DNA of 64,000 nucleotides. It comes from Humulus lupulus (lineage: Eukaryota > Streptophyta > Magnoliopsida > Rosales > Cannabaceae). Under the pieces are notes generated by a model that saw only the letters and a list, made by a program, of their open reading frames with translations, was not told the origin of the DNA and did not search any database. The position numbers and the translations under genes are program-made. Positions 33,098 to 44,350 of this stretch are shown here, piece by piece. Within the stretch, counting starts at the first letter, position 1. Each line of letters begins with the position of its first letter. The stretch covers positions 226,297,409-226,361,408 of the forward strand of contig NC_084794.1 of NCBI RefSeq assembly GCF_963169125.1. The letters run 5' to 3'.

Positions 33098-34432
33098 CGT
33101 AATATACTACAACCTTTTTTTTTTTGGCAAACCATGCCTCTATCTTTTTGTTTTGTTTTAGAGTTAAGTGATATATATAAATATAATATAGATTTATTTA
33201 TTTATAGAAGATTTCTCAATGGATATTAACAATGGATGGTTACCATAAATCACTAAATAAATTTTTAATGATGAATGATTATAATGATGATGAAAATAAA
33301 TAAATAAAATATATAAAATCAATAATTTTGAATTTTTTTAAATTAATTAGCCAATAAACATTAGTTGGAAAGATAATGGTCACATTAATTATTCCCATTA
33401 ATTCAAAAATTATTTTTTTCTCATGGAATAGATAAAAGGAATGAATCAAGAATGAATAAGGAATGACGAATGAATATTAAATAAGATTTTTTGTATTTTT
33501 TAATCAATAAATATGTGACCGTTATGTTATCAGGTAGCCCTTCCAAAAGTTTGAAAAAATCAAAATTTATTTTTTAGAAATATTAATTAACAATTATAAA
33601 TATGGACCATTGATCTTAATCCAATGTTTAGTATTAAAGTAACCATTCATGGGTAGTAACCATTAAGAATACCCCATATATATATACTATTACTTTAATC
33701 AACATAAATTATATATTGTGTTTCCTTGGCATGCTTTTTAGACAAAATTGTACTACTTTGTTTTCCTTAGAAAGACTTTGCACTTTAGTTTTAGAGATTT
33801 GTAAATATTGCTGAAGCTTTTCAACATTCACATTTAAAGAATTTATCTCCTAAGCATTTGCCAAGAAATAATGACCCGAATTTGATATCTGAAAACGCAA
33901 GAGATTCACCAACTGTCGAATGAGTAGGTCGAGCCCTGTCATTGAGGTCTTAAAAAATTATATGGTGCCGCTTGTGGATTGAAGTTCTAGCTTCCCCACT
34001 GAACACACATTATATCAATGTATACATACTAGGTGCAAGCAACGTGCAATGTATGTTTCCTTAATTTTATTTAGAAAATTTATTAATTATTTTTATTATG
34101 TTTTTTGTGATTTCCATATAAATTATCTATGTTTTAAAAAAATAAATATGATTATAATCTACAATTAAAAAAAATACAATTATACTCTATTTTAAATTAA
34201 TCCAAAGTTATAAAATAAACTAAAATATAAATTAATTAAAAATATATAAAAAATAATATTCACTCTAAATATTGTAAAAACAAAAAAATATATTATAATA
34301 TGATAAATAGAGAATCTGGAGAAAACATTTATATATTGTTATATATGTTTTTTTAAAAGGGATATATAAGGAATATATATATTAGGTATACGTGTGTGTC
34401 TATATTGTTATCCATATTTTCCACATTTGGCA
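33098..34432. repeat. Spacer of the duplicated block, copy A
   Basis: AT-rich non-coding sequence, matching 53142-53437 plus 55300-56357 almost line for line. It starts after the Tat solo LTR with a poly-T run (33112-33125), includes the uninterrupted site aatgg at 33375-33379 where copy B carries a copia LTR, and ends with the dispersed AT-rich repeat (34140-34300). No gene recognised. Confidence 0.8.
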
Positions 34433-37400
34433 TGTGGCATGGCCAAACGGGTTTCATGGGCTCTCGGGAGAGGCCCGGGCCCAACCAGGGCCTAGCGAAC
34501 AATGAGCAACCAAACCCTATCGGCCCGGACCATGCCGAGCCCAATAACTAGCGAGTAGCACGAGCATAGTAAGGGGGCCGAAAATGAGATGTAGGCCGGA
34601 ACCACCTTCCCAAGCGCACCCAATCTCTATCCTTCGAGATTTATATTACGGTGGCAGACGATCCTTTTCAGGAGGTGGATCCCATCAAGTGGGATCCAGA
34701 TGGAGTCTCCGTGTCCATCCTCAACATTCTAATTCGCCATCAGGATGTCCTTCGATCCATCATTACTAGTTGATGTCCGCTATAACGCCCTGGTTACCCC
34801 AGAACAGTTATGGTGAACGGTGAACCAGAAATTTAACATGCTACCTGAGTCCTTTGGTTAAAAACGTGCTTCTAAGTATTATTAATAGGCTAAGGTGGAA
34901 AACCAATCTAAAGGAAATGATATATTTTATATAAAACATAAAACTGTTCATGGGCCCATAAAAAACATTTACAAGTTATTTACAACTCAAAATGGTCATT
35001 ACTGTTTCAAATTTACAAACCCGGCGACCTAAGCGGAAAAAATAGGGTAAACCCCCTAGTTCCTCTAAGAACTCCTTGGCCATGGTGGTCAAGCGGCCGC
35101 ATATGTACACATCACCACCTAAGCTCTCTACTCAAGGTTGGGTGAGCTTTTCTTTCCCTTTACTTGCACCACATAGCACCCATGAGCCAAAGCCCAGCAA
35201 GAAAACACAATATATCATGAATATAGTATCAACAACGATCATAATCATCATTTAGGACTTTCAGTCCAAAACATATGAGTGACAGTCGCAAAAGTCACTA
35301 AGGTAGGTTCCGTTCCCTCTAGCCATGTGACGATAGGGTCACCGGGGCTTTACAAATAAGTGAACCTTTCACTAGCTCAAACAGGATAGGTGCATGATGA
35401 CTAGTCACCAACATAACCCACCTCATGACCATAGAGTCATAACCATGGGATTCCGCTCCCTAGCCATGTGACAAGCAGTCACCTAGGCCTTAGGCCCTGG
35501 CTCTGAGTAACTAGTCCTAGACTAGTCAAGCGCTTATAAGTTTCATCGACCTTAGGGTCGGTCCAGCATCAATACTCCCAGAGTCATTCAATGCTAATAT
35601 CAATTAGATCTAATCTTTAATCGGCCCTGCGTTCAAGACGCTTATGCCGTTTCTGACTCACAGGTCAGTAATATGCGACCAGTGCCATCCCTGACTAATC
35701 TGTGCCATACACAAGTAAGCAAGCTCTGCTAAGCATTTAATATGAAATCAATGTCCACATTTATCAACCAACATGCCTTAACAACAATCATGCATGTCAT
35801 ATACACAGGGTGCAGTTTTCTTACCTCTGATTCGAGCGAGAATGAATAAAAGAACGACCCTTGAGAACGATTTGACTTTTAGTCCTTTAGCGGTCACCTA
35901 GTCATAACCAAATATGGGACACCATCAATAAAATGAACAACAAGGGTTCCCAAACCAATATCTAGCCTCTGGGACATCAATCCCCACTAATCCGAGTAGT
36001 AGGAACAATCCCGAGGCCTAAAACCAAGTTCCCGAGGTCAAAACACTCAAACGGGCTCAAAAGCACCCAAGAGCCGCGACCTTAGCACCCTGAGCCACGG
36101 CCCCCAGCCACAACAGGAGCAAGGGCCGTAGTGCCCCATACCCAGGGCTGCGGTGCCCAGCAAGGCCAAAATGCCTCCACCCGCTTCTTCGAGCTAGGGC
36201 TGCGGCGCCCAAGAACAAGGCTGCGGCCCCCAACCCAAAACCAGCCAAAACTCGACCTCCTTCATCCCAAAACCTCAAAAAACATACCTAAACACTTCCA
36301 AATCCAAAAATCAAAGTTCCCAAACTTCCCAATGATCCAAAACCATCAAATCCCGAGGCTCAAACGAACCAAAAACTCAACAATTCACAAAAGCCAATTC
36401 GAAGCTTAGAAACTCTAAAAACTCAAAACTTAGATTACCTTTGATTGGGTTGTTTCTCGTCAAATTCTTCGGTCAAGAAGCTTCTAATCTTTCCTAGGAT
36501 CGCTATGCCTCGATCCTCGCTTGATTCCGACTCCTAGAACTCAAGATTTCGTCAAAAATGCCTCGTACGGTAAAATGAACTAACGGGAATAGAGAAAGTG
36601 ATTTCTAACGTATGGTTCTATCTGACAAGCTACTTCAAGCTTAAGTAACCTCCAATAAAACCTAGTGCTCGGGGTCCCGAAAACACCCCCGGGGACATTA
36701 TAGTAAAAAATTCCAGAATTCCCTCCTGATCTCAATAACTCCCAATTTATCATCAAATAACATTCTCATTACTCAATATCCCAATAAAAGACCTCGTTAT
36801 GACAAAATCACTAATTTGAAATATAAGACCGTCTCAAGCCGAATAGCTTGAATATATCTCAATAATAATGAGATCTCATTCATAACTCACAATATGCACC
36901 AAAATACACAAATATGCCCTCAACGGGCCAAATTACCAAAACACCCTAATAATCAAATGTGGACCCACATGCATGCATATAACATCATATTATAATATAA
37001 TTCACATAAACATGCATATTATCATTTAATGGAATAATTAAACAGTTATGGCCCTCCCGGCCTACTAATCCAGCCAGTAAACCGCATTAGGGATTTCAGG
37101 GCATTACATCCGCCCTGGTAAATGAATCTGGGTCTTTGTCAATGAACCTAGACATTGGTAAACGAACTCGGACCATACATCCGGATGCAGCAAGCCCAGT
37201 TCTTCCCACAGCTGACGTGTCCCCGAGAAATCCGACAGTTATTCTCCCTAACAAACATGCAGAATGGGATACGCACGGAACGTACGATGTTCCTAGGAAA
37301 CGGTACTGCCACTACTCTGATAGATCTTGTCCCCAGGATCCCCCTGGTAGCCCATGCGAATCAGCCCGCACTAACAGACAAAAGACTGGTGTAAGGCTTT

Positions 37401-37443
37401 ACTACGCTTAAACCGACCTAGTGGGCCTAGATTAACAACCTGT
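34433..37443 (+). mobile_element. Second Tat-type LTR, copy A, split and truncated
   Basis: The parts are 34433-34780 and 37109-37443. They match 56358-57040 continuously; the copy B site tccgc at 56700 is unoccupied. The LTR shows the GGTAAACGAAC words of Tat-type LTRs. At about 37443 it breaks off, before the TATA region present in copy B at 57133, and joins integrase coding directly, so gag, protease, RT and part of the LTR are deleted. The left limit is approximate. Confidence 0.7.
34781..37108 (-). mobile_element. Solo Tekay-type LTR inserted in the Tat LTR
   Basis: This is 2328 bp, with plus-strand ends TATAACGCCCTGGTTACC (TG changed to TA) and CAGGGCATTACA. Perfect TSD tccgc lies at 34776-34780 and 37109-37113, and the empty site is present at 56696-56700 region in copy B. 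The reverse donor-like block is at 35808-35825 and the acceptor-like block near 35165. The interval 35255-35560 is an array of small hairpins. GC-rich words recur at 36070-36235. Confidence 0.93.
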
Positions 37444-37447
37444 ATAA

Positions 37448-38413
37448 ATGAAGAAGGATTGTGTTGATTACGTCTGCAAGTGCGAACAATGCCAAAGGTA
37501 CGCAAAGATCTTGCGAGCCCCTCCAATAGAAATAACCCTGATGACCAATCCATGTCCTTTCGCAGTGTGGGGTATCGACCTAGTAGAGTCACTCCCAACT
37601 GGGAAGGGTGGTGTGAAGTACGCCATCGTGGCCGTCGATTATTACACTAAGTGGGTCGAGGTGGAACCAATGAGCACCATCACCTCAAAAAAGGCCCTGG
37701 ACTTCGTCATCAACAACATTGTGTGCCAATATGGCCTTCCTCACAAAATCGTGTCCGACAACGGGAAGCAATTTGACAACGTCCACTTCAGTGACTTCTG
37801 TAAAAGACATGACATCATCAAAAGCTTGTCCACAGTCGCAAGGCCTCAAGAAAACGGGCAAACAGAGGCCATGAACAAGATTTTGAAGGGATCATTGACC
37901 AAAAAGCTTCAAGCTTGCAAAATCAAGTGGCCGGAAGAGTTGCCCCACGTACTATGGGCATACCGGACCACCGAAAGAACGTCTACCGGGCATACCCCCT
38001 ACTCCATGGTGTACAGATGTGAAGCAGTCATCCTAGTAGAAATAGCTATCTCGTCTTATCGACGGGACACGTATGATCCTGTCCAGAACCACGCCTTACT
38101 GCAAGAATCTTTGGACCTTATAGAAGAGATCCGGGAAGAATCCCAGGTTAAGCTGAAGATGTATCAAGGAAAGATTGCCAGGTACTTTAACTCTAAAGTT
38201 AAGAGCCAAAGGTTTGAAACCGGTGATCTGGTCCTAAGAAGAGTCTTCCTTGCAATCCAAGATCTGGGAGTGGGGGTTCTGGGCCCAAACTGGGAAAGAC
38301 CGTACGAAATCCAACATGAAGTATGTCCGCGAACGTATCGCTTAAGGCGACTTGAGGGAACAGAGGTCCCAAGGGCCTGGAACGCAGAACATCTCCGTAA
38401 GTACTATCAGTAG
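37448..38413 (+). CDS. Ty3/gypsy (Tat-type) integrase, uninterrupted ORF
   Basis: This is 321 aa with no internal stop. Visible parts: the CVDYVCKCEQCQRYA end of the zinc-binding domain (residues about 5-19), the core with Asp in WGIDLVESLP (about 43), Asp in HKIVSDNGKQF (about 101) and Glu in RPQENGQTEAMN, so the D,D-E triad is present. Then the LPHVLWAYRTTERTSTGHTPY block and a C-terminal domain with GDLVLRRV and GPNWERPYEI. It ends WNAEHLRKYYQ, a standard Tat integrase terminus. The histidines of the zinc finger and everything upstream are deleted; the ORF starts at the junction with a truncated LTR. Whether it is transcribed is unknown. Confidence 0.85.
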   Translation: MKKDCVDYVCKCEQCQRYAKILRAPPIEITLMTNPCPFAVWGIDLVESLPTGKGGVKYAIVAVDYYTKWVEVEPMSTITSKKALDFVINNIVCQYGLPHKIVSDNGKQFDNVHFSDFCKRHDIIKSLSTVARPQENGQTEAMNKILKGSLTKKLQACKIKWPEELPHVLWAYRTTERTSTGHTPYSMVYRCEAVILVEIAISSYRRDTYDPVQNHALLQESLDLIEEIREESQVKLKMYQGKIARYFNSKVKSQRFETGDLVLRRVFLAIQDLGVGVLGPNWERPYEIQHEVCPRTYRLRRLEGTEVPRAWNAEHLRKYYQ

Positions 38414-38852
38414 TCAAGAGGAAGCGTTTCTATTTTTAATTATTCTTTTAAACAATGTACGCCCCAAGGAGATTTCTTATTTAATGAAAATTATGTGCAC
38501 AAAACATCATATTGTAAAGAAATGAAAGTTCGCGTCCGTCTTCACAAACAAGTGACCTAAGACTACAGTCTTCGCTCACTTGGGGGGTATAACCATCTGT
38601 ACGAGCAAGTCCAGGAACAAAAAAAAAAAAGGATGTAAAACGCAAAGTTTAGTCCTAATCTGGACCGTACAGACTGGGGGTAGCAGAAACCCAACTCCCA
38701 GCAAAAGGTGCATGGCTCAGGCCTAGTCCCAACCCAGGCATACATGGTCCGGGGGCTACAAAATCGATAGGACGCAAGGCTCAGGCCTAGTCCCAACTTG
38801 GACATACATGGTTCGGGGGGTACAAACCCAATAGAACGCAAGGCTCAGGCCT
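38414..38852 (+). repeat. Tat element 3' region with 64-bp tandem repeats
   Basis: Non-coding sequence after the integrase stop. A purine-rich CACTTGGGGGGTATAACC lies at about 38578. From 38716 a unit of 64 bp beginning CTCAGGCCTAGTCCCAAC occurs at 38716, 38780 and, cut short by the next LTR, at 38844. A related, more diverged unit precedes at about 38650. Tandem repeats between integrase and 3' LTR are known in Tat/Ogre-type elements. Confidence 0.75.
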
Positions 38853-41692
38853 TATAATGCCCCAAATTTCCTAATAAGGTTTAGAACCTTGATTAGGAGG
38901 CTGGGAGGGCCATTTTTGATTTATTATGTGACTAAATGATAATATGCATGTTTAGGTGTATTCAATATGCACGTGAACCCATTTCTGATTAATTGGGTGA
39001 TTTTCATATTTTGGCCATTTCGGGCATATTTGGCATATATGTGATATGTGTGTGGTGCTTTATTATTATTTGGTTATGCCAGGGTTACTTAGCACGAGAA
39101 AATCCTAGGAGGTAAGCTAGTGGGAAAGTCACAACGGGATTTGTTCTTGACTCGGAGTGAGTCAAGGGGTATTTAATGCATTACCGGGTTATTGGGTAAT
39201 TGGAATAAATATTTGATGATAAATTGGGAGTTAGTAAGATCAGGGGGAAATTCTGGAGGTTTTGACTATTTTTCCCCCGGGGACATTTTTGGGACCCCGA
39301 ATGTTAGGATTTTTTTGAGGCTACTTAAGCTTGAAGTAACCTGTTAAGAAATAAAAAAAGAACGTTCAGAACGTTCTCTCTCCCTCTAAGTTCCATTTTC
39401 GTCTCCCGATCGCATTTTCAAAGGAAACTTGAGTTCTAGGACTCGGATTCAAGCGAGGAACGAGGCATAGCGATCCTAGGGAAGATTAGAAGCTTATTAA
39501 CCAGAGGATTTAGTTGGGAAATGACTTAATCGAAGGTAATTCAAGTTTAAAGTTCTAAGTTTTTAAAGTTTTTAAGCTTGAATTGGACTTTGTGTTTTGA
39601 TGAGTTTTTGATTGATTTGAGACTTGGGTTTTGTTGGTTTTGGATGATGGGGATGTTTGGGAACTTTGATTTTGGGATTTAGAGATGTTTGGATAGGTTT
39701 TCGAAAGGTTTTAAAATGGTAAAAACGGGGTTTTTGGGCTGGTTCGCGGTTGTGCCGCGGCCCTGTTCTAGGGCGCCACGACCTAAGCTTGAAGAAGGTG
39801 GAGGTAGGCTCTGTCAGGGGGTGGGCCACGGCATGGTCCATGTAGGGCCACCACCCTTAAGGGAAAAATTTCCCAGAATTGTGTTTTTGTCATGGGAACT
39901 TAACTCTAAGGGCTTGGGATCAATCCTACTACCTAGTTGAGTGGGATTCGACTTCCCGGAGGCTTGGGTTGGGAAGTATTTATTTACTCATTTTGATGAG
40001 GTTTTATATTATGGTTGTGACTAGGTTATCACTAGGGGCTTGGAATCAGGATCGTGCTTGTGGCTCATTTATTGGTAACCTGTGCTTGGACCAAAGGTAA
40101 GAAAATTGCACCCCATATGTGACATGCGTGGTTATTCTTGATGCATGTTGGATGTTTAAATGTGAACATTGATAGCATATCAAATGCTTAGCAATATTGC
40201 TCACTTGTGTATGGTTATTATTGAGGCATGTCGAGTGATTAAATGTGATGCATGAGAAACATGTGATTAGGGCATGCCATGAATGTTGAGTATGAGATTG
40301 AGCAGAGCTTGAGTCTCTGTGTTTGTCCATGATCATAATTATGCTAGCAACTGTTAAGTAAGCATGCTGAATGCCCTACATTTGGATATTTAACATATGA
40401 TATATACTGGTAGAATTGCTTACTTGTGCGTGGCACCGACTCATTAGTCAGAATTGGAAATGGTGTCAATATCAACTGTGAAGCTATGACTCATTAGTCG
40501 AGTTCGGCAGTGGTACTGAGCACTGGTCACATGGTATTGACTCATAAGTCAAGAACGACCTTAGCGTGTTTAACACAAGCCGATAAAAGATTAGATCTGA
40601 TTGACATCTGCATTGAATGACTCAAATGAGCATTAATGCCGGACCGACCTCAAGTTTGATGAAAACTAAAAGCGCTTGTCTAGCCAAAGGCTAGTCATTT
40701 AGAGCCAAGGCCAGCGAGCCCAGTGACTGTTTAGTCACATGGCTATGGGTGCCGAGCCCCGTGTGACTTACCCATCAGTCACTCATCTGTTTAAGCTAGT
40801 GACTTACCCATCAGTCACTCAGTATGGTTTACCAGAACCTCAAGTGTTAAATCACTCATCTGATTAGAGCCATTGCCAGAAGGCCCAGGTGATGGTTTCG
40901 TCACACGGCTGTGGGTGCTGAGCCCCATAGTGACTTGCTCGTCAGTCACTCATTATGATTTAATAGAATCTCAAAGTTATATTCACTCATCTTCTCAAGG
41001 CTATAAGCTCTGTATGATCATGATGATCATCATTGGCATGGCTGTGGATGCAGAGCCCCGTGGTGACTTTCTTGTCAGTCACTCAGTATGGTTAACCGAA
41101 ACCTCAAGTGTTAAGTCACTCATCTGATTAGGATTGACTTGATAGTCATCCAATCAGGAGGGCATGATTTCTTATCCTAGATTCCCCAGCATTATCTGAA
41201 TTTGTTTGCATGCTTGAATAGAGCTATATTTGCTAGGCATGCCAGATATGATTTGATGTCACGATATGACTGTTCATGAGCATATTGAGTTTTCTTGATG
41301 GGCTTCGACTCACAGGTGCTATGTGGTGCAGGTAAAGGTAAAAGAAAGCTGGACCATCCTTGAGTTGGAGAGCTTAGGTGACGATGTGTACATATGTAGC
41401 TGCTCGACCAACACAGCTGAGGTTTGAAAGAGGAACTAGGGTTAAACCCTATTTTGCCGCTTAGATCGGCTGGTTGTAATTATTTTGTTGTAATAAACCT
41501 TTAAATTATATTTTTGGGATCCCAATATATACAGTAAACGTTTTAGTGAAAAGTTATATCTTAACCAAAATTTTTAATCCCTAAACTGCTAATCATACTT
41601 AGTCACACGATTATGGCCAAATGACTCGATTAGCGAGTTTAGCACTATTTAAAAGGCACACCGTAATGGTCCCTAGTGTTTAGGGCGTTACA
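38853..41692 (+). mobile_element. Tekay-type 5' LTR with hairpin array
   Basis: This is 2840 bp, starting TATAATGCCCCAAATTTCC (TG changed to TA) and ending TTTAGGGCGTTACA, followed by a PBS. It carries a GC-rich word patch (39745-39845), donor-like AGGTAAGAAAATTGCACCC (40095), a long hairpin array (40438-41160), the acceptor-like block GTGGTGCAG (41323-41331) and ACATATGTAGCTGCTCG. It inserted in the third 64-bp repeat unit of the Tat element. No 3' LTR is found, so it is a truncated element rather than a solo LTR. Confidence 0.85.
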
Positions 41693-41695
41693 ACT

Positions 41696-41707
41696 TGGTA
41701 TTTGAGT
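41696..41707 (+). other. Degenerate primer-binding site
   Basis: TGGTATTTGAGT follows the LTR end by three bases (TTACA-ACT). It differs from TGGTATCAGAGC at three to four positions but keeps the position and the next bases GAGCC, so it is a decayed tRNA-iMet site. Confidence 0.75.
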
Positions 41708-42368
41708 GAGCCAAGGATTATGGGTTCTTGAAGACAAGCTGGGCATGTACACTCGTCTCTGAAGATAGTTTCACTCAGGAAATGTTAACTATTTCTGTAG
41801 TTATGTGCTTAACTGCTTAAATAGAGTGTAAATGCTTTACCTACACATTGTATGACTTCCCCTATCTAAGGATCTCGGATTACGCAGTGGTTTTAATTCG
41901 CCCACTCGAGTCTCGGATCACGGATTCCCCAAGTCACAATCCGCGCCATCCCGATCCAAAGGTCCTAGAAAGAAAATTTTAAAAATTTTCTCATCCGACG
42001 GTCCCAAGTGATGCAAGAATATTAAAAGATCCACTCGATTAACCTATCGACATCACTCGTACAGATGGGACGCCTCAGAGTTCACACTGATGTTTGGTTG
42101 CCAACACAATAACCAAGAGATTCTCTCCAAATCTGTGAAGCGCGAGTAATATTGACGCACCAGATATAGGGAGACACGTGCGTGTAGTGTGATGAAGTCG
42201 AAAGGTTAGGGGTCACCCAAACGGCCTTGAAGTAAATGAACCCGGGCTCTGGTAAACGAACCAGGGTCCTAGCAAATGGATCGGGATGTTAGTAAACGAA
42301 CCGCGCCATTGGGATTTGATTAGGGATACTAGCACAAGTGCTTTTTATGCGAGTTTCGTGCAGGAGAT
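41708..42368. other. Truncated element leader and a Tat LTR fragment
   Basis: The first 150 bases resemble the Tekay leader after 61434 (GGGCATGTACACTCG here, GGCATGTACACTCGCC there). From about 41870 to 42236 I recognise nothing. From 42237 to 42307 the words GGGCTCTGGTAAACGAAC and GGTCCTAGCAAATGGATC match the Tat LTRs at 32425 and 52455, so a small LTR remnant remains. The last 60 bases up to the copia LTR are unassigned. Confidence 0.55.
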
Positions 42369-44281
42369 TGTTGGATTTTATTGATCAAATTAGAGATTAT
42401 ATGTAGCAGAACAACAATCAAATTGTTAATTTAATCCCATAAGATTTCTAGATCTACTTCTTCACATGCATCTATATATTGAATCAAAGACATGAATAGA
42501 AAAAATACCTCAGGTCCTTCCTTGCTGCTATCTTTTTGTATGGCTAAATCCTTGAGATCCCACACCAAGATCTTCCAAAATGTTCTCAGCACACAAAGAA
42601 CGAGTGTGGGCTCGCTATACAAAAAATAGGTAAAATCTATTTATCAGATGTTCTCAACACATGAGATCTGATAAAGTTTGGACCTAGGTTTTGTGAAGAA
42701 CAGTGACTTTTTATGTATCACTGTTCTTTTTCTCTGAGAGAGATTTCTAGATATTTTTGTATCCCTGAAAAGTTACGTTATGGAAAAACTGATATCCTAT
42801 ATTTAATATATCCAATATATTAAAATAAAATCTTAGTTATTTTAAACAATTTGAAAATAACTAATCAGTTATCAGATTTTTGTTTAAATAATAATATTTT
42901 AATCAAATTACAATATCTCATTATTTATTTAATATTTAAATAACTAAAATTATGGAACCTAGAAACTGCTCACAGTCTCTTATGCGTGTAGCACAGTGAC
43001 TGTGCACTGTGCTACACGTGTACCACATGCCAGTGATGGTATGTGATTTTTCCCAATTTTTATTATTATTTAAATACCAAAAATCCCAAAAATAAAATAA
43101 TTCAAAATTAATTATATTTTTGTTAAATCAAATAACTAATTAATTAATTCTTAATTAATTAATTACACATAATTATACAATAGTTATGTTTGATACATAG
43201 AAAAATATTTTACTTATCACATAAGTCTTTTTTGCCCATTTTTGTATTTACCTTTGTCAGTGATTGTTTGAGCCATTTCGGGGACCATGGACCTATAACA
43301 TTAAGCTCCAATAAATTGAAACTAAATAATTAAACTCTTTAATTATAATAGTTAATTTATTAATTCTGATATTTCTCCACTATAAATTAAGAATTGCAAT
43401 CTTTATGTTATAGATATACTTTTACAGAAATCTTATCTTAAGTCGTCCATTGATATAACCATCTTTCAATAGTTCAACCCTCTAATTAATTAGTTCATAA
43501 ATTAGAATGGAAGAATTACCATTTTACCTTTCTAATTTACTTTTTATTCCTTAAGTACCATTAATTCACTAGTGAATAATTAATCTATAATCTAATTATA
43601 GATTTGAGCTCAAAATAATTCAGTTCCAGAATTAACCCTTAAGGGAACTAATATACGATCCGTTAGGAAAGAATAGATTCCGTATTGTTGATACATGTTC
43701 CCAGCCATCCATGATATTAAATCTCCAAAACAAAAGTCATTAGCCTCATTCTTTGAAGAGACCTTAACGAATGAATCGAAAGATTTAATAAACATCAACA
43801 GGAGTTCATGAACACTCAGGATTTAGGTTGATCTATAAATGATCATTAGTTATGATATGAATTACAAGTATTTATTGTTAAATGGTCTTTGGATAAAGAC
43901 TTTTCATATCTGTCCATGCCATATATAATCATATTATATAAAGTACCTTTACCGAGATGTCTTACCATATCAATAATCCGAATCTAGATTATTTGTATCA
44001 TTATGATACTCAGTAAATCGTAGTTACAACTCCAATTAAAGAATTCCATAACTTTAATTTGTTGTTGTTGACTATATTTATTCATTCATGTGATCTTAAT
44101 TCTCTCGTACCAATACAAGATCACATCCTCAATAATGAATATGGAATTTTTCTGATATTTACAAAATTATTCAAACAATAATTTAACAATCTAAATATAA
44201 CAATAATAAGAAACCATTGTATTTATTTATTCACTGAAAAAACAAATGTCTTTTACATGCTTTTAGGACACACTCTTAACA
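42369..44281 (-). mobile_element. 3' LTR of the copia element
   Basis: TGTTGGATTTTATTG to CACACTCTTAACA on the plus strand. It matches 50164-52063, with several C-to-T/G-to-A type differences near the left end (e.g. TATGTAGCAG against TACGCAGCGG). The short ORFs at 42431-42622 and 43610-43798 are not genes; the second is duplicated in the other LTR. Confidence 0.93.
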
Positions 44282-44295
44282 ATCTCCCACTTGTA
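44282..44295 (-). other. Copia polypurine tract
   Basis: The minus strand reads CAAGTGGGAGAT immediately before the LTR start TGTTAAGAG, the usual copia plus-strand primer. Confidence 0.85.
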
Positions 44296-44350
44296 CTTAA
44301 AGCAAGTGAGACATTTCTCTCAATCCCATATTACGTACATGACCCTCGAA

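Noticed and set aside
41708..42236. Complete Tekay internal region after the LTR at 38853-41692
   Set aside because: Only about 150 bases resemble a Tekay leader; no gag or pol blocks follow.
43610..43798. 62-codon ORF also present at 51392-51577
   Set aside because: The duplication is explained by the two copies of the copia LTR.
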